From positions 5,166,048 through 5,230,047 of the forward strand of contig NC_092704.1 in assembly GCF_964275005.1 (NCBI RefSeq): 64,000 nucleotides of DNA, given 5' to 3'. The DNA is from Diadema setosum (taxonomy: Eukaryota; Echinodermata; Echinoidea; Diadematoida; Diadematidae). The notes beneath the pieces were generated by a model, which was not told the DNA's origin, did no database searches, and was given only the letters and a program-made list of their open reading frames with translations. This document shows, piece after piece, positions 35,192 to 46,978 of the stretch (positions within the stretch are counted from its first letter, which is position 1; each line of letters starts with the position of its first letter). The position numbers were made by a program, and so were the translations under genes.

Positions 35192-36182
35192 GAAAAGCTT
35201 ACCATATATGACATTTCAATAACATAAAAAAAAAATGTTCTTATACAGTGAATTCTCTATGCATAACTTTCACTTTCAGTTGCATTTGACTCATTGACAA
35301 TGGGTCACGAGTATATTCTGATAAGTGCCTATGGGACATGCATGCTGTAACAAAATCAACCCATCTTTAAGAGATTTTAAAAATTCATGTGTTGATTTGA
35401 TCAGACAGATTCTTGAATACTAATTATCCTAATGTAGGTACTGGCAATTACATATTGAAATCAAACACATATATGTGCCCCCATTAAATGGAAAGACACA
35501 AGTGCTTGAAAGTACCTATCAACTACATGTACATGCATTGAATTGGTAGGTTAGAGTTATTACTGATTTCATGATTAATTAGCACTACAATTATTATTTC
35601 ATATTTCTTTGGCCATACTATTGCAATATAATGTACATGTACTTACAAAGGTACATGAATAAAACGTAGGGGAGAGACACATTGGCCATACACAGGGCTC
35701 ACAAAAGAAAAAAAATTTAGGCACTTCTATTTTCCGGAGTTTTGTGAGCTGTCAGGTGTCTCTTCTTATCACATACAAGAAAAAAAAAATGTTCAGAAAA
35801 TCAACACTGATCTGAGGGTCCCATATTGTACAAGCTTGGCTTTTTAGTGGGACCTTACTCTTCCATTCCCATTCTTGTACTATGCATACAATATATATAT
35901 ACTTTATTAATGCAATGTTACTCATGATCACATGAATTTTGTTAATGTATGTTTTTGAAACTATTACAAATATTATGTTCTGTTAATGCATTGTATATAA
36001 TTTTCCATGATTATTTAATGGAAATGAAAAATAAGGTTGAATTGAACACTCATTTTTCATTAATTACAAAACAAATAAGACATCATTTCAATATATCAAT
36101 CATGTCTACATATTGTGTCCTGTAAACAAGATTTTGATTCAATGCATGATGTAAATAATTAATGGTAAAACAACACTCACTA
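35192..36182. other. Intergenic or intronic stretch, no feature recognised
   Basis: Part is similar to sequence near 41840-41900 (ATGTGTTGATTT...CAGATTCTT), showing that duplication of the terminal-exon units included flanks. No coding signal. Confidence 0.4.
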
Positions 36183-36186
36183 TTAA

Positions 36187-36960
36187 CCCTATTCTAACTG
36201 GGCTTATAATATACACATATGTATTTGAGACCAAGTTTTAAAAGGTGCGGGTCAACTTGATTCCCCCCCCCCCCCCCAAGATCTCGGTCACCAATGGTGC
36301 AATTGATGCAAAATTTTGCCTGAAAATAGAGTTGGATGTCAACTACAAGATTATATGGTTATACAACAGAAGAAAATATTATTTTTCTTTTATTAGTTAT
36401 TCAATCAAATTTATGCATGAGATCATATTTTAACCTGTACATGTAACTATGTGCATTAAAAAGACTGAAGGATTGCAAAATTCTTTTGTCTGAATTCCTC
36501 AAGACACATTGAATAATTTCCTGTAAAAAATAGCACAATCATCTTTCTTGTTTTTTCATTTTTTTTTATATATTACAATTGTATGTACTTTCTTGTTTTT
36601 TCGACCTTCTGTTTTCTATTTTTTGCCATAATTTGTTGCAGGCACCTTTTCAACCTTAATTTCGTTAGAATAGATTAATTTCAATCATTGAAAGTTGAAA
36701 TAATCTAATTTATACAAATTTACCCAAACACATGATTTGCACTGAACTTGTACATGACACATGGTATCATGAATTTGAGTGGTTTGGGGTTGACAAGCAA
36801 AACATCATACGTAACTTCAGAATGAATTTGAGCTGTTTTGGGTTGACATGCAAAACGTCATGGGTAACTTCAGAATGCAAATTTGGTCTCAAAATATGCC
36901 AGAGAATTCAATGAAAAAGTCATAAAATGGCCCAGCAAAATCTCTGTGTAAGCCCCCAAG
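36187..36960. mobile_element. piggyBac-type MITE, CCCTAACTAGGCCGG family, right end lost
   Basis: TTAA (36183-36186) precedes CCCTATTCTAACTGGGC. The interior follows the complete copy at 31981-32750 (AGATCTCGG..., GCAAATTTGGTCTCAAAATA, AAAAAGTCATAAAA), but the terminal CCGGCCTAGTTAGGG is missing. Confidence 0.65.
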
Positions 36961-37242
36961 TAACGGAATTGGAGTATCAACTCCAACTTGATAAAACAGG
37001 GCTGTGATCTGATCTGAACATCGCTGCCAATTGATCTGCCACAGTACTTTAATGAGGAACTATTTACTGTATGTATCTATGAATTTTATGGGCCCTAATG
37101 GACAGAAGCCTCACCACCATTAGCAAGCTATTGGCCTTATACTATTGATACAGTAACATGCTTTGGCACATGAAGGACAGAATGGGGAAACATCTAGGTA
37201 ATCTCAACAACCCCATTCTTCTTCAAAGGTTGTCTTCAAGAG

Positions 37243-38057
37243 CTAGTGTAGTAAATCAAAATGAGAAAAATTACCATATTCACATGTTGGACTGGCAGCT
37301 TGTCCTACTGGCCGGCAAAGTTCCTGAAAACTGTGATTCCTCATGTGATTACAGAACCCAGAATGGTGGACCCCTGATTTCTGGCATATGTTGCAGGTGT
37401 ACTTGGTATAGTAGTCATGAGTGGGACCATATGGATGCACAGACATGTGTCGCTTGAGAGACTCCATCCTTGCAAAGCGCTTGGAACACACTTTACAGCG
37501 GTATGGCTTTTCCCCTGTGTGCACCCTCAAGTGGCGGCTTTTGTGGTGCCTGTATATGGATTTCCCACACACTCTGCACTGCTCTCTCACAAAGTGCTTG
37601 GGTCCCTTCGACTTGGGCTTGCTTTGGTGTTGGTGTAATTTCACCCACTTCTCTGATACATCCAGATGGGTTGCCCTCAAGGTCTTACTAAAGGAACCTG
37701 AGCTACAGGCATCACTTGTGGAAAGGCTGGTCAAATTGTTTATTAGGGATTCTGCATCTTGTGTCAACCTTTCTCCTTGGAGGTCAGGTGCTGGGAAAAC
37801 TAGCCCCTCCTTATCTTCTGCTGGTATGGCTTGTCTTGTTGAGGCTGATGGGCCTGTATAGGCCTTCTCACCATCCACTGATGGTGTACCATTCATTTCA
37901 CCTGCAATTGCAAGACACTTTGTATTATTTGTAGGGTGCGTGGAATTATGATAGGGAACGTCTGTGCACATTTCCTGGTCAGATTCTGTTGCAGCAAAGT
38001 CTCTTGACATTTCATTTTGCATAGGGGTACCTTCCCTGGCCACAGAATTCTCATCAC
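37243..38057 (-). CDS. Zinc-finger terminal exon B (three fingers)
   Basis: Fingers: [41 protein letters not shown] after TGEKPY, and CNICQKSGVHHSGFCNHMRNH. The N-terminal linker starts GDENSVAREGTPMQNEMSRD; the tail ends SHFDLLH. The acceptor equivalent to those of A and D (after AACAG, first base 38085) would run into TAA in phase 1, because B has one extra base there. A second AG just inside (TTTTATAAAG, first base 38057) restores phase 1. If that site is not used, the exon is frameshifted relative to the shared 5' part. Predicted DNA-contact residues of finger 2 (-1,2,3,6) are R,E,S,R, as in A. Confidence 0.7.
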
Positions 38058-38438
38058 CTTTATAAAACTGGGTCTTTGGTTTTACCTGTTGTAATAAGAA
38101 AATGACATCAAACTCACTGCGCTGCAACATTGAGCAATGGTTCTCTCCCTAATTATCATTATCAGAGGTCTAATATTCATGGCTGTCCTCTTTAAGAATG
38201 TGTTACAACTTGAGTGAGTGGAATCATCTCAATATATTTCTACAGGGAAAACCAATTAGGTATCTAATCAAGAGAAACAACTTTACACTGTGTGCACTTG
38301 GATACGTTGTGCAGGATTGTATGCAAAAAAAGCATAAGGTCACATTTAAATGTACCAAAACCTTCTAAGATTCCAAGAATATCAATACACTACCTATATA
38401 TAACCACCTAGCTGAAGAACTCCTTCACAGTATATCTG

Positions 38439-39625
38439 ACTAGAAAGGTCAACTGGAATGCAACTGGTATGCCTGCGTCATAATTTGCATGGTTATCCTA
38501 ATAGGTATATATTACAATGTCTTGACAAAGTGTGATGACGGTTTTACATAATTAACAAAACATTAGAATGACAAGTTTGTCACAGATGTGTTGAATATTC
38601 ACTTTCCTTGAGCTAGTTTTGCTTATATGTTGTCTAAGAGTGGCTAGTATTTGGGGATTTGAGGATTTTTACTTGACTGTTGTCCCTTTTATAAATTTGT
38701 GCATTGAGTAACTTTCAAGGTATGGAGAAAAAGTGGAAGTTCAGTATTAAAAAGAATAGTCAAATTTTAGCATTTTTAACCAGCCTTTTCCCTCTGACCC
38801 TGTCAACCCAAAATTCTCAAGAGGATGAATGTCAGGGAGAACATGCATAAATATGCACTAAGTTTCAAGATGAAACCTCAAGTCACTTTCTATAGATAAA
38901 GAGGAAGAAGTAAATGTTAGCATTTTCAGTTGACCTTTGACCTTTTGCCAAAAACTTCCCAGAGAATCTCTATTGGGTAGTACCTGTGTACATTACGTAA
39001 GTCTCAAGAAAAATCCTACAGTCACTGCATAAATCTGAGGAAAATAGTGAAATTTTGAGGAGTTGACCTTGACCTCTAACCCCTGACCTTTGACCATGAC
39101 CCCCAACTGCCCTATATAATCACTTCCAGTCACATGCATATGTACTAAGCTTCATGAAGATACCTTGGACCATTTGTGAGATACACTATCGTATGGAGAG
39201 AAAAAAAGGTGAAATTTTAACATTTTCACTTGACCTTTGACCACTGACCTCATCACCTTAAAGTCTCTCCAGAGAATCTTTATTAATGCATGGTAGCACA
39301 TGTATACACTAAGTTTCACGAAAATACCTTCAGATATTGCATTGATATGGGGGAAATATGCAATTTTGAGCATTTTAATTAACCTCCTACTTTGGACCTG
39401 TGACCTTGAGCATGTGCACCCAAAAGTATCTGATACATGTATAGGCAAAACTTCACGCACTCATAAATAGCAAATTTCCTAGGAATACCTCATAGGGTTT
39501 CTCAGTTACACTGTCCACAAAATTGAATGAGGACAGACGGAAGGATGGACGGAAGGACGGAAGGACGGAGAGGACAGACAACCCAAAAACATAATGCCTC
39601 CAGCTACACTTTGTGGCAGAGGCAT
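38439..39625. mobile_element. Tandem-repeat MITE, GCCTCCGCCA family, copy 3
   Basis: It starts ACTAGAAAGGTCAACTGGAA, then GTATGCCTGCGTCATAAT, and ends ATGCCTCCAGCTACACTTTG then TGGCAGAGGCAT. TGACCT-rich core inside, AAGG/ACGG run near 39530-39570. The homologous position in unit C (near 41835-41845) lacks it, showing an empty site. Confidence 0.8.
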
Positions 39626-39794
39626 AAAAATCCATGTGCTGATTTCCCCTAGCGGAATCTTATGTTAACTTTGCAAAATGAAAAGTTAAAGGTGATCAAA
39701 AGTATGTACTAACAATTACATGAATTCGCGAGTCAGAGTTATGATTGATTACATGATCACTCATGACTGCCTTAATAATACAGGGTCATGATTT

Positions 39795-40373
39795 CAAAGG
39801 ACAAAACCACCTTAATTCATACATGCATGTGGATTGAGTGAATGCAACACTATTAGTAGAACACATCAGTGAAAGTTTGGGGAAAATCTGACATTCTATT
39901 CAAAAGTTATTAATTTTTATCCATTTGTGCAATCACTGCTGGATGAGAAGACTACTATAGTGTATGATGTCACATATGTGTAGAACAATACAATGAAAAT
40001 AAAAAGAGCATTTCACAAAACTCTAATTTTTGAATAAAGTGCACATTTCTTCCACTTGTCACTGATGTATGTTAAGGGTATTATTAATCCCCCCCCCCCC
40101 TGAATTCTGAAAAAGAGAAGTCATGTTCTTTTGTTATGCGAGAAAAGTGAAAATATGTTGAATTTTTCTTTATACTTTATTGATACCATTGTACACATGT
40201 GACATCACAAGCTGTAGTAGTCTTCTCATCCAGCCGTGACTGAGCAGAACTTCAAATTTCATCACTTTTGAACCTTGATTATCAGAGTTTCCTCAAATGC
40301 TCATTGAATCGTTCTATTAATATTGCTGCATTCACTCAACCCACATGTCTATGAAGGTGAACTTGTCCTTTCA
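39795..40373. mobile_element. Foldback MITE, CAAAGGACAA ends
   Basis: Two arms of about 270 bp are near-perfect reverse complements: left CAAAGGACAA...GTGGATTGAGTGAATGCA, right TGCATTCACTCAACCCACAT...TTGTCCTTTCA. It has an AT-rich centre and ATTT on both sides. Unit C (about 42050-42075) continues across the site without it. A second, more diverged copy is at 61321-61915. Confidence 0.8.
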
Positions 40374-40686
40374 ATTTGATTGTAATTGCCAATAATGAAC
40401 TTGCCACATTACTTCGATGAGGGTATAAACTGTGTACCCATGACTTCGTATTTTTTTTTAGGCCTTACAGGACAGAGGTCTCATTCTGCCAGAGTACATT
40501 GTCTGATTTGCAATAAGGTAGCATGTGGAAGGGATCACTAAGTACATGTACTGGTAGCTGAATGCTATCAAAAAGCTTGGCAAGGTATAGATATTTGCCT
40601 TGGCTTGTGGAGGATACAATGCAGCAACATACAGTACAACTTAATCTTCTAAACAACCCCATCTTCAAAGTTTCCCATGAAGTCCT

Positions 40687-40929
40687 GGGATCCGTTTCAT
40701 AAAACTTGTTATCAGTGACAAGTTGCAATAATTCTTACAAGATACTGAAATACTTGCATCTGATTGGCTGAGAGCAAATCTGTCATAGAAATGTGGCAGT
40801 TGTCACTGATAACAAGTTGTTATTGTTGTTACAAGATACTGAAATCCTTGCATCTGATTGGCTGAGAGCAAATTTGTCAATGAAATGTGGCAGTTGTCAC
40901 TGATAACAAGCTTTATGAAACGGTGCCCT
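40687..40929. mobile_element. GTTTCATAAA-type MITE, 243 bp
   Basis: The left end GGGATCCGTTTCATAAAACT and the right end, inverted AGGGCACCGTTTCATAAAGC, match, followed by TTGTTATCAGTGACAA in each arm. Inside, ATCTGATTGGCTGAGAGCAA is present twice, so the centre is duplicated. Confidence 0.85.
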
Positions 40930-40948
40930 GATTACATCAGAATGAAGT

Positions 40949-41271
40949 TCAGACAAAGATTACCTGACTATGCTTACATGTTGGGCCGGCTGCTTGTCCT
41001 ACTATCAGGCTAAATTCCTGAAAACTGTGATTCCTCATGTGATTATAGAACCTGTAACGGTCGCCCCACGATTTATGGCAGATGCTGCAGGTGTAGTTGG
41101 TGTGGTAGGCGTGAGGGAGACCATGCACAGACATGTGCCGCTTGAGGGTCCCATTCTCTGCGAAGCACTTGGAACAAATTCTACAGCGGAATGGCTTCTC
41201 TCCCGTGTGCCCTCTCATGTGGGCTTTCATATGGTGTCTGTACATGGATTTCCCACACACTTTGCACTGCT
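40949..41271 (-). CDS. Zinc-finger terminal exon C (short, three fingers)
   Basis: The acceptor ATTATTTTCAG lies exactly at the first finger; in phase 1 the exon starts [20 protein letters not shown]. Finger 2 is [21 protein letters not shown] and finger 3 CSICHKSWGDRYRFYNHMRNH; the tail ends KHSQVIFV. It lacks the ~150-residue linker that A, B and D carry before finger 1, yet keeps phase 1. A transposon fragment (41330-41574) lies immediately upstream, which suggests the linker was lost and a new acceptor is used. Predicted finger-2 contacts are E,G,T,R, different from the other exons. Confidence 0.8.
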
Positions 41272-41329
41272 CTGAAAATAATCATATCTTTTTAAATTAG
41301 ATGGGAAAACTTCATAATACTATATGCAT

Positions 41330-41574
41330 ACATTTTGAACACAAAATCATGTTTTCAAGCCATTTTTGGTATGACAAGCATGTACTAAAGGCCATGCAGT
41401 GTTGTAATGGTAAACCTGATTTTTGCGAAAAAGGTGTCATAAGATGTATGAGACTTTAAAGTAAAAAGTTAGCAAGTGGCGCAGTCAGAAAATTTTGCAC
41501 AGCAGAATGGTAGCGGAAAATGTCGAAGGGGGTTGATTCCCCCCCCCCCCCCCCGCCCCCCGGCCATTTTAGGG
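41330..41574. mobile_element. piggyBac-type MITE, right-end fragment
   Basis: It ends CGGCCATTTTAGGG followed by TTAA (41575-41578). The preceding C-rich shoulder and AAAAAGT...GTGGCG match the right part of 31981-32750. Confidence 0.65.
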
Positions 41575-42109
41575 TTAAGAATTATTTAGAACTACGTGTA
41601 CAGCGTAGAATAGTGAGTGGTACCTTCATATTTCTGTGCAGGGAAAATATAGTTAGCTATTTTAAACAACAGAAACACCTCACATCCTCCGTGGATGAAG
41701 ATTCTTTGTGCACAATTGTATGCAAAAGACGTAAGGCCACATTTCGATATACCAAAACCTTGTAAGATACATGGAATTTTCTATGCGTTATTATATATAC
41801 CACATTGAGCCACACTGAAGGAGCCCTTCACTGTAAGTCAGAAAATTAACATGTTGATTTTATCAGCCAGATTCTTTAATAATAGCTATACTATCAATTT
41901 CAGGTATCAATCAAATGTGTGATTCTGTAGAATGAAAAGTTGCAGGTGGTCAAAGGTTATAACTAATTTCAAGAATTTTTTGCGTCAAAGTTATAACTGA
42001 TTATACAATGTATAATCAATCATAAATGTCACTTCATATTAAAATACAGGGTCATGATTTTATTTGAATATCATTGCCGATTGATTTGCCACAGTAATTT
42101 AGTGAGGAA

Positions 42110-43075
42110 CAAGGCAAGTGCCATAATGTGTCTCGCCCATTCGCACACAAGTAATTGTACGCGAATGGGATATAACAGACAAGAAAGAGAGATATAACAG
42201 ATAAAAAGAGATATAAAAGGGTAAAAATTCAAGGCAAGAAAGAAATGTGCCATAAAACTTAACATTGGGCCCTTAAAGTTCGTTGACCCCTGCCTGTGAC
42301 CTTTGACCTTGTGGTGACCATCCACTCCCCAAGGGACATCTACCATCCAAGTTTGGTCACAAACGTACCTATGGATCAAAAGTTATGACCCATAATAGAA
42401 ACGCGCCATAAAAAGTTAAGATTGGGCTCTAAAAGTTCGTTGACCCATGCTTGTGACTACTGACCTTGTGGTGACCATCCACTCCCCAAGGGACATCTAC
42501 CATCCAAGTTTAGTCACAAATGGAGTTATGGATCAAAGTTATGACCCAAAATAGAAACGCGCCATAAAAACTTAACATTGGGCTGTAAAAGTTTGTTGAC
42601 CACTGCTTGTGACCTTTGATCTTGTGATCATCCACTCCCCAAGGGACATCTACCATCCAAGTTTAGTCACAAACGGGCTCTAAAAGTTCGTTGACCAATG
42701 CTTGTGACCACTGACCTTGTGGTGACCCATCCACTCCCCAAGGGACATCTACCAACCAAGTTTGGTTACAAATGGAGTTATGGATCGAAAGTTATGACCC
42801 ATAATAGAAACGCGCCATAAAAACTTAACATTGGGCCCTAAAGTTCATTGACCCCTGCCTGTGAGCTTTGACCTTGAGGTGACCTTCATATATGGTAAAA
42901 TGTGAAACTTTGTATGACCCTTCTTCCCTCGAAGTTTGATTGCAATTGAAGCCCAGAGTAAAGAGTTATTGAAGTTTTTGTAGCGTTACGGACAGACAAC
43001 GGACAGACGGACGACGGACGGACAGACGCCGCAGGCGATCCCTTAGTCTCCCCGCACCTCCGGTGGGCTCGACAA
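42110..43075. mobile_element. Tandem-repeat MITE, GCGCCATAAAA family
   Basis: The left side has a hairpin CCCATTCGC...GCGAATGGG (42135-42170). Four or five core units of about 154 bp carry GAAACGCGCCATAAAA, GACCTTGTGGTGACC and CCACTCCCCAAGGGACATCT (markers near 42241, 42400, 42554, 42808; one unit truncated). A GGACAGACGG-type run precedes the end CCGCAGGCG...GGGCTCGACA. It has the same architecture as the other GGTCA MITEs but unrelated ends. Confidence 0.75.
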
Positions 43076-43162
43076 TTATAAACTGTGCACAAATGACTTT
43101 GGTACTGGAGGCCTTACTGTGCACTGCTTGATTTGCAATAAGGTCACATGTGGAAGGGATTA

Positions 43163-44013
43163 CTATTTCAAAAATTGGTTGCCAAATGCTATCAAATAGC
43201 GTGGCAAGCTAGATATGCCTTGACCCATGAAGGATAGAATGGGGTGATATACAGTACAACCAATCTCAAAAACCAAATCTCCTTCAAAGCTTTCCTTCAA
43301 AACTGAAAATTCAATCAGAATAAAGTTCTGACAAAGATTATCATGATTTCGTGTTGGATCCTCACCTTGTCTTACTGGCAGGCAAAATTTCTTACAACCG
43401 TGTTTCCTCATGTGATCAAAGAACCTGAAACGGTCACCCAATGATTTGTGGCAGATGTTGCAGGTGTACTCGGTGTAGTAGGCGTATTCAGGACCATGCA
43501 CAGACATGTGCCGCTTCAGGTTACCGTTCCTTGCGAAGCACTTGGAACAGACTTTACAGCGGAATGGCTTCTCTCCTGTGTGCACCCTCATGTGGACAAT
43601 CATCTTGTGCCTGTATATGAATTTTCCACACACTTTGCACTGCTCTCTTTTAAAGAAGTACTTGGGTCTCTTTGACTGGGGTTTGCTTAGGTGTTTGTGT
43701 GCCATCACCCTGTGTGATAATTCTTCTTCGACACCAAGCGCTGGGAAATCTAGCTCTTTCTTATCCTCTCCTGGTATGGCTTGTCCTGCTGAGGGCCTGT
43801 AAGGGCCTGTATTGGTTTTATTCTCACCTCCAAGACACTTTGTATTATTTATAGCGTGTGTGGAATTATGAAGGGAAACGTCTGTGCACATTACATTCAG
43901 CACCTGGTCAGATTTTGCATCATGAAATTTTTTCAGCAATTCACTTTGCTCAGGAGTGTTCGTTCTGGTCTCAGAATTCTCATCATCTTGTAGAACAGGG
44001 TCTTTGGTTTCAC
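43163..44013 (-). CDS. Zinc-finger terminal exon D (three fingers)
   Basis: The acceptor TTTTTAACAG at 44014 onward gives phase 1, starting [20 protein letters not shown]. The linker is followed by fingers [41 protein letters not shown] (after TGEKPF) and [23 protein letters not shown]-terminal extension of about 75 residues, longer than in B or C, ends GNQFLK. Predicted finger-2 contacts are R,G,N,R. It is the terminal exon nearest the cassette array and has intact frame and splice site. I found no polyadenylation signal to confirm its end. Confidence 0.82.
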
Positions 44014-44968
44014 CTGTTAAAAACAAAATGACACCAAACTCATTGTAGTACAACTTCAAACATCAATGCTTCTCTCCAAAAAAAAAAAATGATAATCAGT
44101 GTTCATACGCATCACTGTGTGTCTTTTGTTTTTATCCTTCACTCTTTTCAAGTACGTCCATAACAGTTCTCATAATGACTTCTTGCTTTGCTCAAAAGGT
44201 CTGTGGAAACAAACTTATTGCTTTTACGTTTTTGATGAATACACTTCTGTATTCAATCCTATGTATCCTATGCATACATGTAGCTTTATGTACACTAATG
44301 ACAATTTTGAATCATTTCTGTACATATTCTTTAGTAAATCAGGCACAAGAACAAGTTCTATGAAAGATGCACAAAACACAGTGAAACCGACGGGAAACAA
44401 CTAGGCAGTTTTAAAAAAGATTAAATTCTCACATATTTCTTAAGAAAGAGCTTATTATTCAAAAGAAAAATAAAAATGACACCAAAATATGTGCAAAGTG
44501 ATAAATTTACTGACTGGGAGGGGGGGGGGTCAAGGTCTATGAACATGGACCCTGCTTGATTTTTTTTTTCTTCTACTGCAGTAATTTTTTCCCATTTTTC
44601 TTTTGTGTGTATGTATGCATACATTTACATAAGGGAAACCATATTTTTCCATAAAAATTTACATCATAAAGTAAAATGAGGACAAAATTCTCAGTCTCCT
44701 TACCATAGAAGTGCAGTCAATCACATCTTTCAGCAGAAAGTACCTATATAAAAGCCAGTGATGCCATTAAGTAAAAGTCATACCATATGCAGCTTGTATT
44801 AAAAGCTATATTACAGCTTACCACTATGAGATACACTGTGAAGTCATGAAATTTGTTTGTCACCCTTTTGGGGTAGGCCTATACTACTCATATGCACATT
44901 GAGTATAAAATTCATACCAATAGGTCAAAAGGAGTTCTAAATACTTCACAGCGAGACCTATTTCTTAC
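44014..44968 (-). other. Presumed intron between T4 and terminal exon D
   Basis: AT-rich sequence with no recognisable exon. A G-run lies near 44518-44529. Confidence 0.5.
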
Positions 44969-45703
44969 CTTTGAGAACTTCAGAGTTGTAAGATTTGCCT
45001 GGCCCTTTTTCAGCATGGATAAGCATGTGTTTCTTGAGTCTGTAAGGCGTTCCACATGATTTCCAGCAAATGTGGCAGACACAATGTTTTGGAAACTGCA
45101 TTGGCAAGCCATTCTGTCCATGTACATTCCCCTTTTTAGGAGCATGTACATAACCTTGTTTGAAAAAGTTGATCTTTCTGTGTGCTTCAAGATTCCCGTC
45201 AGTTGCATAGCTTCTGGAACAGCAGTCACACTTCACATTTCCCAAGACGGACATTTCTTTCGAGTGCAGTTTTCGGTGCCGCTTAAGATCCCACTTCTTG
45301 ATAAAGGTCTTTGGGCACATTTCACACTTGTAAATCAATTGTCCACATGATACTTCTCCTGGATGTACTGCCCTCACATGCTTATTCAGGTCCCACTTTG
45401 TTGGGAAGTTCTCAGAACACCGCTCACACTTGTATATCTTTCTTCCCTCGTGCAGTCGCATGTGTCTTGCAAGATTGACAAAACGGCCTCCACAAATATG
45501 GCACAAGTCACTGCTTGTGGAAGACAGGTTCCTGTGAGAAGTAAAGTTGTATTCGTCTGAAGTATCTGTTCTGTCACACACACTTTGGACCTTGGCCATT
45601 GGTCCAAGTGTACCAGCTGCAGACTGCATCTGACTGGAAGCCTCTGTTATCACACTTTCCTCAATCTTGACCGTGTCTTGGTTTCCACTGTCCAGAGCAT
45701 CTT
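44969..45703 (-). CDS. Zinc-finger cassette exon T4
   Basis: 735 nt, open throughout, phase 1 in and out. The acceptor is GAAATGTAG and the donor CAAAG|GTAAGA. It begins EDALDSGNQDTVKIEES. Zinc-finger-like units: CHICGGRFVNLARHMRLH (only 9 residues between the pairs), CERCSENFPTKWDLNKHVRAVH, CEMCPKTFIKKWDLKRHRKLH, CDCCSRSYATDGNLEAH (second His 11 residues further) and CHICWKSCGTPYRLKKHMLIH. So two central fingers and the last are canonical and two are atypical. Reading through the donor gives only GKK and a stop, so the splice site is needed for a longer product. Confidence 0.82.
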
Positions 45704-46228
45704 CTACATTTCAAATGAGACAAATCAGGAGGTCACAATCATCATAAAATTAATCATCTGAGTGTAAGATCAAAGTATACTTATTTTGCACTTTCGAGGT
45801 ACCGGATTTGAATCATTGACCCTGCATCTCAAAGCCACAAAAAGTTACAGGTTTATTTCCAAGTATCAAGATAAACCTGAAAATTGCATTCTGGGTCAAC
45901 TTGTAGCCTGTTGGTTTCTTTTTTAATATTAAATTCTTCCCAACAAAATTTAGTAGCTTTACTTGTAGGCCCACACTTGAACAAAAGTGCTGAACCTGAT
46001 AAAACATGTATAACATTTTATTTTTTATCTGAGAAAAGGGTAGGATTTGTCATTCCTGCAAAACATTCTTAAATTACAATTAAAATGCAGAGATTTACTT
46101 TATCAGAGTACATCTACATGTATCAGTATCTATCTTTCTGTCACATTTGGGAACAAACAGCTCTTCACGTAATGTATAGTTTTGTTCACTTGTTATTGTT
46201 TTCCAACCTTTGCATGGCCAGAAATTAC

Positions 46229-46411
46229 CCCGTAAAACAGTGTCTGCAACACAAAGGGAAATCTTTGCTCTCTCCATTGCCAACTCAGTTGTTATACCTG
46301 TTGTTATGGTTGATTGCTTGTGTCTGGAGGTTTCCTAGAGATGAGGCTCAACCTTGACAGTTACCTCAGTGGGATACTCTACCGTTTCAACTAAGACTGC
46401 CAAACCATCAG
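46229..46411 (-). pseudogene. Exon X4, disabled
   Basis: Homologue of X3 with the same candidate acceptor (TTACCAAG|CTGATGG) and donor (ACGGG|GTAAT). A 1-nt deletion after VTVKVEP produces TAG, and a later 5-nt deletion restores the frame. It cannot be used as coding sequence in phase 1. Confidence 0.6.
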
Positions 46412-46499
46412 CTTGGTAACCTGGAAGTTGCCATTTTTGGATGACAGTAACCATTTTGTCATTTAAAAATTGTACATTTTTGCGGAAGGAGAATAATAT

Positions 46500-46808
46500 T
46501 ATGTTTGCTTTAAACAGGTTCAAGAAAATTAGTTTTGAGAAAATACCTTCAGGCATTTCACAGATACAGAGGGGGGAATGAATTTTTTTTTGGCATTTGA
46601 CCTTGACCTTTGACCTTACACATCTGCACCCAAACGTTGATTGGCACGCCTTCACCCATTCATACATATGCATGCCAAGTTTCATTAGAATACCTCAAAT
46701 GATTTTGAGTTACCAGGTACACTGTTCACAAAATTGACTCCGGACAGACAGAAGGACAGACAACCCGAAAACATAATGCCTCCAGCTAAATTTCATGGTG
46801 GAGGTAAA
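46500..46808. mobile_element. Right-end fragment of the GCCTCCGCCA MITE in the T4 unit
   Basis: It contains CCTTGACCTTTGACCTTACA, CATGCCAAGTTTCATTAGAA, GACAGACAACCCGAAAACAT and ATGCCTCCAGC...GGTGGAGG. The same fragment, with the same left break, occurs at 48790 and 50830, so it was duplicated together with the X-T unit. Confidence 0.75.
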
Positions 46809-46978
46809 AAAAGTCACACCATCTGCAGCTTGTATTAAAAGCCATATCACAGCTTACCATAAAGAGATACACTGTGTAGACATTCCAGCCATTTGGAGCA
46901 TTACTCATGTGTGAGTGTACAATTGATACCAGTCAGTCAAAAGGAGTTCTAAATACTTCACAACGAGATCTTTCTTAC

